DNA of 64,000 nt from a virus. Below the pieces are notes generated by a model, which was given only the letters and a program-made list of their open reading frames with translations, was not told the DNA's origin and ran no database searches. A program made the position numbers and the translations under genes. The DNA is taken from positions 62,001-126,000 of the IMG/VR virus record IMGVR_UViG_3300036790_000396; one strand, written 5' to 3'. This document shows, in pieces, positions 1-9,942 of this stretch (positions within the stretch are counted from its first letter, which is position 1; each line of letters starts with the position of its first letter).

Positions 1-3000
1 CGCAGAACATCGGCGAGCCGCCGTCCCCTGAGATGGCGAAGTACTGGGAACCGAAGCCGGGATACTCGGCCTTCTGGCATCCGCACCACCTGCGCCAGTA
101 TCTCGATGAGATGGGCTGGTCAGATGCTGACGACATGAAAGGTCGGCGCGTGCTGATGTTCCGCGGTGCCCCGGTCGGTGAGGGCGCGGACGGAGAGCCG
201 CGCGTGGTGCCGCATGCCGACAAGCCGGAAGCGTCGATGTCCCCGGGCCAGTTCCGCAGGCGGCTGGAGATCACGCCCGAGCCGGGCACGCGCTGGGACG
301 ATCACACCTGGGGTCAGGGACCGTCCGGCCAGGTGGCAGATGACGGGTACCGCACTATCCTCGGGGCTGCCCGGCCCGGGCGCGGCCAGGAGACCTGCGG
401 CTGCTGCCAGGGAAACGGCGAGCACCCTGACGGCACGGAATGCGACCGCTGCGACGGCTTCGGCCTGATGCACCGCGGCGACGACGCTCCGTACTGCCCC
501 GGGCAGCCGCAGCCCCGCCGCCGGCACTGGCGCGAGGGTGCTGTCATCCCCGAGCCGAAGTGGGATCCGGAGCGCTATGAGAATGAGGGCCGCTCCTACT
601 CCTCAGAGATGCTCGACAAGGGACACGAGTGGAAGCGCCAGGTCCGCAGGTCCCTCTCCCTGGGCACCATGACCAATGACGAGGCCCGCGAGTCCGGGTA
701 TCACGGCCAGGGCCATGACCAGGGTGACGACGGGAGCGCGCGCCTGTCCTGGGAGCCGCTGCCGCAGCGCCTCTATCACGTCACCACTGACCTCGCCGGA
801 GTCCGCGAGCACGGCCTGAAATCCCGCGACGAGCTGGGCCAGCAGCGCGGCGGCGGCCACGGCCTGGGCGGCGGGGAGGACGACACGATCTCCTTCACCG
901 GTGATCCCGGCACCGCCCGCGGCATCCTGTCGTCCCTGCACGAGTTTCACCGCGCCCTCACCGGCCGCCTGTCCCCGCAGGCGATGTGGGACATGGCCCG
1001 CTCCGGCACCGGCGCCGCCCGTCCCTACCACGAGGGCATCGCGGAGAACTACCGGAGCGGGTGGAAGGACGGTGACCCGCTGCCCCTTCGCCTGCGCCAC
1101 GTCCTGAACGGGCGGGAGGGGGAACGCGAGCTGGCCACCCGCGAGGACATGGAACGCAGGAAAGGTCCCGGCTGGGAGCCCGAGGGCGAGCCCCTCATCG
1201 GAGATCACATGTTCAGCGAATGGTCCCGTCCCGCCTCGGAGGACTCCCGGCGCGAGTCAGCCGCCAGCCTCTACAAGGCATTCGCCTTCCACCGGATGCA
1301 CGCCGGCGGCCGGGAGGACCCGCTGTTCTTCGCGACGGACACGAAGTCGCTCGCGCGCAAGGATCCCCGCAACTTCGCCATCGTCCACGCCTCCCCCCGC
1401 CCCGGGGCCCGCGGCTACCGGGTCCACTCCCTGGGCGAGTGGCGCACCGCGGCCGGCGACGCCGTCAGCGTCCACCACTACGAGCGCCTGCGCGACAAGG
1501 GACAGCAGCGCGAGGCCGTTCGCGTCTCGGACGCTCCTCCTCCCGACCACGCGGAGTACTGCGGCCCCGGGGCGCGCACCGTCTGGCTGCACGAGGACGA
1601 CCGTGACCCGCGCTGCTCCGAGTGCGGCCACCGCGTCGCGGATCCCGCCACCGGGAAGCCGCCCGCCCGGACCCGCGAGCGTCCCCCTCGCCAGTGGGGT
1701 GCCGAGGTCGTCAACCGGCAGCGGGCGAAGCGCGCCCAGGGAGCACGCGGTCACTGGTCCCCGATGGACTGGGCAGCGGAGAACCCGCACCGGGCGGTCA
1801 CCCGCATCGCCCAGGACTCCCTCGCGGAGCAGTACCCGGACCTGGCCCGCACCATGCAGCTCCCGGACGAGCATGACATCTACCAGGAGAGCATGGAGGG
1901 GAACAGGCTGCTGCGCCGCATGCTCGGCCGCAACGGCTACCCGCAGCGGGAGGCTGCCCGGGCATTCGTCATGCCGCATGACCACCCGGAGGCCGGCGTC
2001 TCCCAGCCGGTTCTCGACGAGGACGGGCAGCCCGGCGTGGCACTGCTCCGTTCCCGGTTCACGCCCCTGATCCTCGCCCACGAGGCCGGGCACCTCCTGC
2101 ACGTCCACCACGCCGGGATCGACGCGGGCCCCTACTCCCACCGTCACGGGGAGGAGGCCGGGAGCAGGATGCCCGACGAGGCCATGCACGGCCCGGAGTT
2201 CTCCCGGCATTTCGCCGGAGCCCTCGATGCCATCTCGCCGGGCGCGGGCAGCGATCTCCTCCGCCACCGTGCCGATGCCGCCGCCCTGGTGAGCAACTAC
2301 CGCCGCCGGTTCCACAGTCTCCCCCCGGTGGAGGCGTCGATGCCCGAGCCCGACTACGACCCCTCCGAGCCGCTGCCCCAGGGACGCGGCCTCTTCTGGC
2401 GCCTGCACGACCCCGACGACCGCCCGCTCACGGAGCCGCACGCCCGCAGCCGCCGCGTGGACTGGGACTGGCTGAAGCCGGGTGAGACTGACCCGGACAC
2501 CGGCCTGAAGAACGTGCACATCCAGACGGGACTGCGCGGTTTCTCCGCATTCCAGTCACCGCACCAGCTGCACCGGTACATGGAGGAGTACGGCTGGTCG
2601 GAGGCGGGGCCGGACGGCGAGCACGCGTGGCCGGATTCCAGCCAGGTGGTCGCCTTCCACGGCAAGCAGGTGGGCCGGGGCGACGACGGCGAGCCTCTCG
2701 TCATCCCGCACCCGAACGAGAAGTGCTGCGGGCGCATCATCCACTCCGGCATGGACTGGGACGAGTTCGAGCACCACGTGCAGCGCACCATGGGCAGCGA
2801 CACCTCGTCTTCCCCCTGGAACCAGCAGCACGCGCACGAGAACTCCCCGGAGATCCGCTCGATCGAGCGGCATCATCACCCGCTGCGCCGCGGCCGGTTC
2901 TACCCGCGCGCGCTGCGCGGCGGCCGGTTCTACCCGCACGAGGGAGCGCTGATGCGTCACTTCGCGGCCGGCCCCGAGGACTACGGGATGGACCACCGGC

Positions 3001-6000
3001 CTGACACTGGCGGCCCCCCGCTGCATGACCTGACCGACAGCAGCGAGACGGACTGGAGCCTGCCCGCTGACTACTACGACCGGATGCACGAGTACAGCCA
3101 GAACTATGATGCCGATAACCGCTACGGCATCGCCGAGTCCGAGCGGAAAGTGCGCCGCTACCGGGGGCAGCCGGACAAGCGCGTGAGAGTCTGGCGCGCT
3201 GCGCCGGCCGTGAACCCGGAATCCCGTAACGGCAAGCGCGGCGAAATCAACCACGGCGACTGGATCGGGCTGAGCAGGCAGAAAGCCGTCATGGAGGCTG
3301 CGAAGGAGAACGACCCTCCGTCCGGCAGCCTGCCCGCAGACCATCCGCGCCGCTATCACATCTGGTCCGCGATGGTTCCGGCGAAGCACGTCCGCAACGC
3401 GGACGGGGATCTCACCGAGTGGGGCTATGCCGGCCCCGACATCAAGGACATCACGCACTTCAGCGAGTACTGCAGCCACCGCGCCCGCGCGAAGCGCGAG
3501 GGGATCCTCCGGCACTTCGCCGGGGATTCTCCCGCGACCGGGCACTACGAGGAGCCCACGGGCGGATCGCTCTACCCGGTGCGGCACGTGTTCACCGCCG
3601 TCCACCCGGACGGCACCCGCGCCGACCTCCGGTACGTCCTGTCAAAGTCGGGGCGGAAGGGCGCGATGGACTCGCGCTTCCATATTCCGGCCGGCTACGG
3701 CGAGTCCCTCGGAGTCCCGCTCGCGCGGGCCGCCCGGCGCATGCACCCGCAGGCGAGGATCACCGGCATGCCCGGCGTCGGCCAGGACTGGGACTCGCTC
3801 CTGCCCTCGGTCACCTCACTGCACCGCGGCCTGACGCTGCGCCTCCCCCAGCCGGATCACTCTTTCCTCCACGACGACTCGGTGCCGAAGTCACGCCGGG
3901 CCGCGCGCCTGATGGAGCTGATGGCGGGGCACCCGTCGATGCACTGGGCCAGCCGCCGCGGGCTGGCCGCCGCCGAGGAGGATTTCGGCAATCACGAGTT
4001 CCGCAGGCCCGGCGATACCCAGGTGATGCTCAGCGCGGACGCGCCGCGCCGTGAGGACGTGGAGACGGATCCCGAACGGCTGCTCGCGCAGGACGTCCAC
4101 GAGCACGCGGCCCCGCACTGGGAGGTGCCGCTGAGAGAAGGCGCCCCCGTGAGCGTCACCTCCGTGCGCTGGCGGCAGGGCAGCGGCCCGTGGAGCAAGC
4201 ACCTGTTCCGGGGCGGCCGGCCGTTCACCGCCGCCCGGCAGCGGGAGGGCGACGAGCGCGAGTGGAACGGCTACACGCTGCGCTACCGCACCGAGGACCA
4301 GGGCGAGCGCAAGCCCAGGCACGTCATCGAGGCGTTCCCCGCGGACGGCACGGTCGCCGGGCGGCTCACCTGGTACGGCGCCACCGGGAAGATCCACCGG
4401 ATCGAGACGGCCGGCCCTGAGGACGCCCGCGGTGAGTCCGGCGACGGCTTCGGCAACGGCGCCGATCACCGCCGCAAGGGGCTCGCGACCGCGATGTGGG
4501 ACTGGTCGCAGGAGATGACCCCCAGGGCCCGCCATTCCGGTGACCAGACCGGCATGGGCACGGAATGGGCCCGCTCCCTGCGCCGCAAGGGCGCCCGCCG
4601 TGACCCGGCGCTTCCCAACCCGCACACGGGCGGCGACGAGTGGTTTCATGGCAGCCCCTGGAAGTTCGGCCAGTTCGGGGAGAACAGCAGCACGCTGGAA
4701 TTCGAGGATGATCCTCATGACACCAGCCACTGGAACGCCCTCCTGGGCCACCATTTCGCGGCCAGCCACAAGACCGCCGAGGAGTTCGCGGGCGCCGAGC
4801 ACTCCGCAGATCCTGACGGCAGCTACGACGATGGCGAGCCGGCGCGGAACATCATCCACGCCCGGCTGCACCTCACGAACCCGAAGATCTATGCCTCCGA
4901 GCACGACATGGACCAGGAGGCATACGAGCACGAGTGGAAGGCCGGCAACCACCACGACCTCCATCATGAGCCCGAGCTGCGCGATGATGAATGGGGCGGC
5001 GAATACGATCCCGATTATGACGAGCGGCCCCCGACCTACCAGTACGCCGGGCACGGCGACCGGATGCGCTCCCAGGAAGAATCTGACCCGTCCTACTGGA
5101 ACCAGTCACGTTCCTACCACCCGTACGCCACCGGCTGGCTGAATACCCACCCGGACAAGTACTCCATTGCGCAGCGCTTCAGGGACCGGCTGAAGGCCAG
5201 GGGCCACGACGGCATCGTCTACGGCAACGAGTTCGAGGGCTCCCAGATCGGCAAGGGCGACAAGCATCACCTGGCGGCGATTGCCTTTCACCCGCACCAG
5301 GTCGACGTGACCCAGCGGCACAGCGGCCCGGAGTGCATCGAGCCGGAGGCAGCCGGGCGCTCCTGGCCGGGCAGCCAGCAGCACCCTCTCCCCGGCATGC
5401 CGCGCGTGAGCGTCCTGCGGCACTTCGCTTCCGGCTATTTCGATGAGGTGAACTGGGACGAGATCCACCCCGAGATCGCGGGAGAGCCCCTCCACCGCGG
5501 CGTCGGCGTGACCCTTCCCGGTCACCTGCACCGCTTCGTCCACGACAGGGCGCTGCCCCGCCAGCAGCGCGCGGAGGCGCTCCTGGACTACCTGGGCGAC
5601 TCGGAGAAGCACGGCTACGGACGGGATTCGCAGGCGGGCCTGGGCACTCACTGGTCGATGCGCCGGGACACGGCCGAGAACTTCGCCGAGAACGCCGCGA
5701 AGCACGAGGGCGGGGGCGAGCCCCACCCTGACTACGGGATGATCCCCGGCGAGCGCGAGCACGCCGTCTACACGCCGCCGCCGCGGCCCGCGTCCAGGCC
5801 CGGCACCGCCGTGGTCTTCCATTCCCGCGTTCCGGACCGTGACGACATCGACGAGCGCGCCGGCGACGACATGGGCGTCTACCACCCCTACTCGCATGAC
5901 GAGGCGGAGGTGCCCGTGCGCTCCGGGGCCGGGATCGGCCTGACCGGCGTCTCCTGGGCACCGGTCCACGACGAGGACGACCCGCGCTCGTGGGACGGCC

Positions 6001-6674
6001 CGCAGTACGAGCACCACGAGTTCGGGGAGCCCGACTACCGTACGGCAGCCCGGTCGGGGAGCATGCCGCACCCGGACTACGATCCGTCGGAGGAACTGCC
6101 CGAGGGGCGCGGGATCTTCTATCGGGCGCACGACATGCGCCGTCCGCTCGATGAGCAGCACGCCCGCAGCGCCCCGCTCAGCCACGGCTACCGCCCGTTC
6201 CAGCAGAACCCCGTCTTTTCTGTCGGCCAGCGCGGCTACTCCTCTTTCCGCAGCCCGCACATGCTCAGCTCGTACATGGACGAATACGAGTGGGAGCCCG
6301 CGAAGGACCGGGAAGCAGTTGCCTTCCACGGGAAGCAAGTCGGGGTCGGGGAGGATAACGAGCCGCTCGTAGTCCCGGCCCCGGATCCGCATTGCTGCGG
6401 GCGCGTGATTCATTCCAGGATGCCGTGGGAGGAGTTCGAGCGGAAGACGTGGCCCTCGCACCTTAATGACCCGGAGTCGGAGGAGCACGGCTACCATGAC
6501 GTCGGCGCGCTCCCGCAGCCGTTGCGCCAGCCCTGGGCACCGGAACGCTGGGTGCCTGGTGCCCGCCCCTGGGAAAGCCCGGGGGACCGGTCGGAGCGCC
6601 GTCACCAGGAGAAGGAAGACCGCCGCCGCGAGCGCCGGGCATCCGCGCTGACCCTTACGGAGGCCATGGCATGA
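1..6674 (+). CDS. Giant polyvalent protein with many ART-like domains, metallopeptidase and GNAT (5' end cut by window)
   Basis: The frame is open to the left edge (the first in-window ATG is at 33), so the gene probably starts upstream. Residue numbers count from that ATG. Seen: a repeat ending GxSxF..HxLxxYM/LxExxW..DGEPxVxP at about 10-80, 830-910 and 2080-2150, the last two preceded by a GRGxFxR segment; two CxxCxGxG zinc knuckles (121-144); an ART-like LYHVTT start (247); HEAGH (683-687) followed by HGPEF (719-723), a zinc metallopeptidase signature; a YRG/GDW/GY-type ART near 1055-1135; two copies of an LHRG...WS...E ART (R1265/S1307/E1364 and R1822/S1875/E1959); a GNAT-like HRRKGLATA loop near 1480; and a FHGSP...F ART at about 1535-1770. 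Such combinations are known from polyvalent proteins of phages and conjugative elements. Role as an injected effector is inference. It overlaps the next gene by ATGA. Confidence 0.85.
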   Translation, partial: QNIGEPPSPEMAKYWEPKPGYSAFWHPHHLRQYLDEMGWSDADDMKGRRVLMFRGAPVGEGADGEPRVVPHADKPEASMSPGQFRRRLEITPEPGTRWDDHTWGQGPSGQVADDGYRTILGAARPGRGQETCGCCQGNGEHPDGTECDRCDGFGLMHRGDDAPYCPGQPQPRRRHWREGAVIPEPKWDPERYENEGRSYSSEMLDKGHEWKRQVRRSLSLGTMTNDEARESGYHGQGHDQGDDGSARLSWEPLPQRLYHVTTDLAGVREHGLKSRDELGQQRGGGHGLGGGEDDTISFTGDPGTARGILSSLHEFHRALTGRLSPQAMWDMARSGTGAARPYHEGIAENYRSGWKDGDPLPLRLRHVLNGREGERELATREDMERRKGPGWEPEGEPLIGDHMFSEWSRPASEDSRRESAASLYKAFAFHRMHAGGREDPLFFATDTKSLARKDPRNFAIVHASPRPGARGYRVHSLGEWRTAAGDAVSVHHYERLRDKGQQREAVRVSDAPPPDHAEYCGPGARTVWLHEDDRDPRCSECGHRVADPATGKPPARTRERPPRQWGAEVVNRQRAKRAQGARGHWSPMDWAAENPHRAVTRIAQDSLAEQYPDLARTMQLPDEHDIYQESMEGNRLLRRMLGRNGYPQREAARAFVMPHDHPEAGVSQPVLDEDGQPGVALLRSRFTPLILAHEAGHLLHVHHAGIDAGPYSHRHGEEAGSRMPDEAMHGPEFSRHFAGALDAISPGAGSDLLRHRADAAALVSNYRRRFHSLPPVEASMPEPDYDPSEPLPQGRGLFWRLHDPDDRPLTEPHARSRRVDWDWLKPGETDPDTGLKNVHIQTGLRGFSAFQSPHQLHRYMEEYGWSEAGPDGEHAWPDSSQVVAFHGKQVGRGDDGEPLVIPHPNEKCCGRIIHSGMDWDEFEHHVQRTMGSDTSSSPWNQQHAHENSPEIRSIERHHHPLRRGRFYPRALRGGRFYPHEGALMRHFAAGPEDYGMDHRPDTGGPPLHDLTDSSETDWSLPADYYDRMHEYSQNYDADNRYGIAESERKVRRYRGQPDKRVRVWRAAPAVNPESRNGKRGEINHGDWIGLSRQKAVMEAAKENDPPSGSLPADHPRRYHIWSAMVPAKHVRNADGDLTEWGYAGPDIKDITHFSEYCSHRARAKREGILRHFAGDSPATGHYEEPTGGSLYPVRHVFTAVHPDGTRADLRYVLSKSGRKGAMDSRFHIPAGYGESLGVPLARAARRMHPQARITGMPGVGQDWDSLLPSVTSLHRGLTLRLPQPDHSFLHDDSVPKSRRAARLMELMAGHPSMHWASRRGLAAAEEDFGNHEFRRPGDTQVMLSADAPRREDVETDPERLLAQDVHEHAAPHWEVPLREGAPVSVTSVRWRQGSGPWSKHLFRGGRPFTAARQREGDEREWNGYTLRYRTEDQGERKPRHVIEAFPADGTVAGRLTWYGATGKIHRIETAGPEDARGESGDGFGNGADHRRKGLATAMWDWSQEMTPRARHSGDQTGMGTEWARSLRRKGARRDPALPNPHTGGDEWFHGSPWKFGQFGENSSTLEFEDDPHDTSHWNALLGHHFAASHKTAEEFAGAEHSADPDGSYDDGEPARNIIHARLHLTNPKIYASEHDMDQEAYEHEWKAGNHHDLHHEPELRDDEWGGEYDPDYDERPPTYQYAGHGDRMRSQEESDPSYWNQSRSYHPYATGWLNTHPDKYSIAQRFRDRLKARGHDGIVYGNEFEGSQIGKGDKHHLAAIAFHPHQVDVTQRHSGPECIEPEAAGRSWPGSQQHPLPGMPRVSVLRHFASGYFDEVNWDEIHPEIAGEPLHRGVGVTLPGHLHRFVHDRALPRQQRAEALLDYLGDSEKHGYGRDSQAGLGTHWSMRRDTAENFAENAAKHEGGGEPHPDYGMIPGEREHAVYTPPPRPASRPGTAVVFHSRVPDRDDIDERAGDDMGVYHPYSHDEAEVPVRSGAGIGLTGVSWAPVHDEDDPRSWDGPQYEHHEFGEPDYRTAARSGSMPHPDYDPSEELPEGRGIFYRAHDMRRPLDEQHARSAPLSHGYRPFQQNPVFSVGQRGYSSFRSPHMLSSYMDEYEWEPAKDREAVAFHGKQVGVGEDNEPLVVPAPDPHCCGRVIHSRMPWEEFERKTWPSHLNDPESEEHGYHDVGALPQPLRQPWAPERWVPGARPWESPGDRSERRHQEKEDRRRERRASALTLTEAMA

Positions 6675-9600
6675 GCAGCCGGCAGGCAGCGTGGACGCCG
6701 TCCGAGCGCATCTTCGGCCGAACATGGGGCCTGGATCACCGGCTGTTCAGCGGGGACCGCATGCGCCCGGAAGTCCGCAGGACACTCCTGGCGCGGCTGG
6801 ACAGCGCGCTGGAGCCCGTCCTCGGCCCGCAGTGGCAGGTCTTCACCCGCGCCTACCTCATGGGCTCGCAGGCGTCCCGCTGGACCTCCCCGGAGCTGGA
6901 GGGCAACGGGGACCTCGATGTCATCCTCGCGGTCGACCCGGGTCATCCCCACGAGGACGCCGGGCACATCAACGGCATCCTGCGGCGCACGTTCGACCGC
7001 GGGGACTGGCACCCGCCGTTCGATCCCCGGGGCACCTACGACCTGACGGGCTACGTCAACCCGCTGGCCTGGAACGTCACGGACATCAGCCCCTACGCTG
7101 CCTATGACCTGACCGGAGACCGCTTCGCCGTGGACCCCCCCGACCTTCCCGACTGGTCCCCGGACCAGTTCCCGCAGGGAAAGGCCCTGCTGCAGGAGGG
7201 CCGGGCTCTCGGTGCCCAGGCCCGCGCGCTGCTGCGGATGCCCGAGCCGTTCCGCTCGCAGGAGGCGCGGCGGCTGTGGGACTACATCCGCTCCGGCCGC
7301 GACGAGGGATTCGCTCCCGGCGGGCTGGGCTGGCAGTCTGCCGGGAATGTACTCGAAAAGATGCTCGACCAGATGCCCGGCAACCTCGTCGGCCGCCTGA
7401 AGGAAGCCGTCTACGGCAGGCAGGTCACTGCCGGCGCCTACGACTGGGCTGCTGACGAGGGGCCGTACACCTGGGAGGAGATCGGCGACCGGTACCCGCG
7501 CGTCTACGGCGAGGACTCCGGCGACAGCGAGGGAATCGGCTGGGCGGCCTCGCACCTGTACCACGACCGTCCCGGCCATTCGCAGGACGACAGCACGGGC
7601 GAGGAGTCCGCCGACGACATGGAGTTCCACCCGCGGACGGTCGACCCGGCCCGGATTGACTACATGCGCTCCGAGCCGGGAGACCCGCGCGTGACCCGGG
7701 CCCGCAGGGGATATGAGAGCCAGCAGCCGGAAAAGGTCCCGCCGCTGATCCTGGTGCACCGTAACGGCGTGTTCATGCCAGCCGACGGCCATCACCGGGC
7801 AGAGGGCGCGGCCAGGGCCCGCAAGCCGGTGCGTGCCTACGTGGCCTATTCCCCGCACGATGCCGAGCCGTTCTCCGACGGGGAGCGGGGCCCGTTCAAC
7901 GGTGCCGGGACCAGGGAACGGCCCCCGCTGACGGACCAGGACGGCCGGCAGTTCCGGATATCCTACCCCGGGTTCCCGCATACGGCCGAGACGGAGATCC
8001 CGCCGCGGGAGGCGTCGCTCCTGAGCCACTTCGCGGCCTGGGAGGACGAGTACGACGATGACCATGGCGACGGCCAGGATCCCGATCGCTACGTCGAGTG
8101 CGACCAGGGCCACCGCCACTGGGGCGCCGCCGGGGCCGCTGGCCTCCTGATCCGCCATAAGCGCCCCTCGGGCGAGCACGAGTACCTGCTGCAGAAGCGG
8201 TCCCCGTACGTGCAGCACGGCGGCACCTGGTCCACGCCCGGCGGTGCCCTGGGCCACGGCGAGACGCCCGAGGAAGGCGCGGTGCGCGAGGGCGAGGAGG
8301 AGCTTGGCGGGCTGCCCGACGATCTCTGGCACAGCCACACGAGCCATGACGAGCACGGCGGATGGAAATACTCGACTGTCGTCATGGACTCCCCGCGCCG
8401 GTTCGAGCCTGAGGGCGGCGGCGAGAGCGACTGGGAGCACGGCGGCCACGGCTGGTTCACGCCGGAGGAGATGAAGGACCTCCCGCTGCACCCCGGATTC
8501 GCGGCGAGCTGGGACCGGGTCCGCAAGTCCGGGGCCCTGCGCCAGGCCGTCGTCGATCCCGCCAGCCTGCCCCGCGACCAGCTGAACGGGATCACGCGTG
8601 CCCGCGTCTACTACCCGCCGGGCCAGTCGGAGGACCGGCGCCTCCTCGACGTGGCGAGCAGGCCGCGCCCCGGCACCCGCGTGTGGCGCGGCGAGCTGCG
8701 CCCGGAGGGGGAGAACCCGGGGAACGTGCAGTCGGTCGGCATGCACTGGACCGTGAACCCCAGGGCGCTGCTGCTGCGCGGCAATGAGCCGGGGTGGAGG
8801 CAGCACGTCTGGCAGGGCGTCGTCGATGACTTCGGCTCCCAGGCGTTCCCCCGCAGCCATGATGTGTGGAGGGCGGTGCGCAGCGGCGACGGGGAGCACG
8901 AGATCCGTTTCCGCCCCGGTGCCCGGGTGCGCCTGGAAGGCGCCTACGTGTCCGGCAGCGGCACGGGGGACCGCCGGGAGCCGATGGGGATCCTGGATCC
9001 CCTCCACCCGGAGAGTACCGACCCGCGCTGGGAATGGCACCCGATGGACCGGCCCGTGACCGTCCGGCACCGCCCCGGGGCGCCCGGCTCTCCCTCGCGG
9101 GGAGGTGCTGACTACGCGTCCCTGGGCATCAGCCACGAGGGCGTGGCCCACGATGACTCCAACCCGTACCTGATGGTGGCCGTCGTCCCGCCCGAGCATG
9201 TCTCCGCCGCCCTCGCGGAGTCGATGGAGCCCCTTACCCGCCATGACCCGGAGCCGCCGGAGGAGCATCACGTCACGATGCTGTACCTGGGCAAGGAGAA
9301 GGACCACACCCCGGCGCAGCGCGCGAAGCTGCCCGGCCTGGTCCGGGAGTGGGCGTCCTGCCAGCAGCCGTTCACCGTCCGCGTGCAGGGCGCGGGGACG
9401 TTCGCTAACGAGGGCGAGCACACCGTCCACGCCCTGGTCGACATGCCCGACGGCCATCACCTCCGCACGTCACTGGAGGAGCACCTCGCCGGCCATGGCA
9501 TCTCGTGGCCGCGGGATCACGGGTTCGCCCCGCACCTGACGCTGGCCTACTCGCAGCAGCCGGTCCGGTTCCTGCCCAGTGTCCCGCGCTCGGAATGGAC

Positions 9601-9679
9601 CGCCGGCCAGGTGCACTGGTGCCGCGGGAAGGACTGGCAGCCTGTCCCGCTGGGCCGCGCGCCTGCTAAGGTTAATTGA
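6671..9679 (+). CDS. Five-domain nucleotide/RNA-processing polyvalent protein (NTase, ParB-like, Nudix, ART, 2H phosphoesterase)
   Basis: 1002 residues, starting with ATGA overlap to the gene before. Domains in order: a nucleotidyltransferase core with G65-S66 and D81-x-D83; a ParB-like segment with DGHHRAEGA near 370; a Nudix box at about 525-547 that fits GX5EX7REUXEEXGU; an ART-like domain with WRG at R673, HWT near 695 and an ExE near 743; and a C-terminal 2H phosphoesterase with H867-V-T869 and H955-L-T957. A PREASLL linker sits between the ParB-like and Nudix parts. Every recognised enzyme class acts on nucleotides, NAD-derived or RNA substrates, which suggests a self-contained ADP-ribose or RNA-end editing set. 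The individual motifs are clear; substrate and delivery into the host are inference. Confidence 0.85.
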   Translation: MSSRQAAWTPSERIFGRTWGLDHRLFSGDRMRPEVRRTLLARLDSALEPVLGPQWQVFTRAYLMGSQASRWTSPELEGNGDLDVILAVDPGHPHEDAGHINGILRRTFDRGDWHPPFDPRGTYDLTGYVNPLAWNVTDISPYAAYDLTGDRFAVDPPDLPDWSPDQFPQGKALLQEGRALGAQARALLRMPEPFRSQEARRLWDYIRSGRDEGFAPGGLGWQSAGNVLEKMLDQMPGNLVGRLKEAVYGRQVTAGAYDWAADEGPYTWEEIGDRYPRVYGEDSGDSEGIGWAASHLYHDRPGHSQDDSTGEESADDMEFHPRTVDPARIDYMRSEPGDPRVTRARRGYESQQPEKVPPLILVHRNGVFMPADGHHRAEGAARARKPVRAYVAYSPHDAEPFSDGERGPFNGAGTRERPPLTDQDGRQFRISYPGFPHTAETEIPPREASLLSHFAAWEDEYDDDHGDGQDPDRYVECDQGHRHWGAAGAAGLLIRHKRPSGEHEYLLQKRSPYVQHGGTWSTPGGALGHGETPEEGAVREGEEELGGLPDDLWHSHTSHDEHGGWKYSTVVMDSPRRFEPEGGGESDWEHGGHGWFTPEEMKDLPLHPGFAASWDRVRKSGALRQAVVDPASLPRDQLNGITRARVYYPPGQSEDRRLLDVASRPRPGTRVWRGELRPEGENPGNVQSVGMHWTVNPRALLLRGNEPGWRQHVWQGVVDDFGSQAFPRSHDVWRAVRSGDGEHEIRFRPGARVRLEGAYVSGSGTGDRREPMGILDPLHPESTDPRWEWHPMDRPVTVRHRPGAPGSPSRGGADYASLGISHEGVAHDDSNPYLMVAVVPPEHVSAALAESMEPLTRHDPEPPEEHHVTMLYLGKEKDHTPAQRAKLPGLVREWASCQQPFTVRVQGAGTFANEGEHTVHALVDMPDGHHLRTSLEEHLAGHGISWPRDHGFAPHLTLAYSQQPVRFLPSVPRSEWTAGQVHWCRGKDWQPVPLGRAPAKVN

Positions 9680-9682
9680 TAT
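9666..9682. promoter_or_regulatory. Copy 1 of the dispersed palindromic site
   Basis: CTAAGGTTAATTGATAT is the reverse complement of the recurring ATATCAATAAACCTTAG-type site with one central change. It overlaps the last codons of the giant gene and the ATG of the next, so it may be a promoter or operator for the small-gene operon. Confidence 0.45.
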
Positions 9683-9941
9683 GAACGACCTCAGCATGAA
9701 GCCCGGCATGTCCCGTGAGGACCGTACCGCGATCCGCCAGCGCATCGAGGACGAGCTGGTGCAGGCGGCCCGCGCCCAGGCAGTCCGCCTGTCCCGCTCC
9801 CCGCGCTGTGCCGCTGTCGCCCCGGAACTGCCGCGTCCCGGGGGAATGACCGGGGACCAGGCGAAAGCCGAGCACGCGAAATGCCTTGCCGAGATGTCAG
9901 GGAACGGGTGCCTGTGCCCGTGCCATGACCCGGACGAGTAG
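9681..9941 (+). CDS. Small protein with Cys-rich C-terminus
   Basis: 86 residues. The first ATG after the previous stop is used; it lies inside a copy of the palindromic site, so it could be translated from a very short leader. The protein is charged and helical at the N-terminus and ends in a CLCPCH cluster that could bind a metal. It opens the plus-strand run of small genes up to 12.8 kb. Function not recognised. Confidence 0.7.
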   Translation: MNDLSMKPGMSREDRTAIRQRIEDELVQAARAQAVRLSRSPRCAAVAPELPRPGGMTGDQAKAEHAKCLAEMSGNGCLCPCHDPDE

Positions 9942-9942
9942 C

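Noticed and set aside
390-470. DnaJ protein from two CxxCxGxG motifs
   Set aside because: No J domain and only two repeats within a giant multidomain protein; better read as a zinc knuckle pair.
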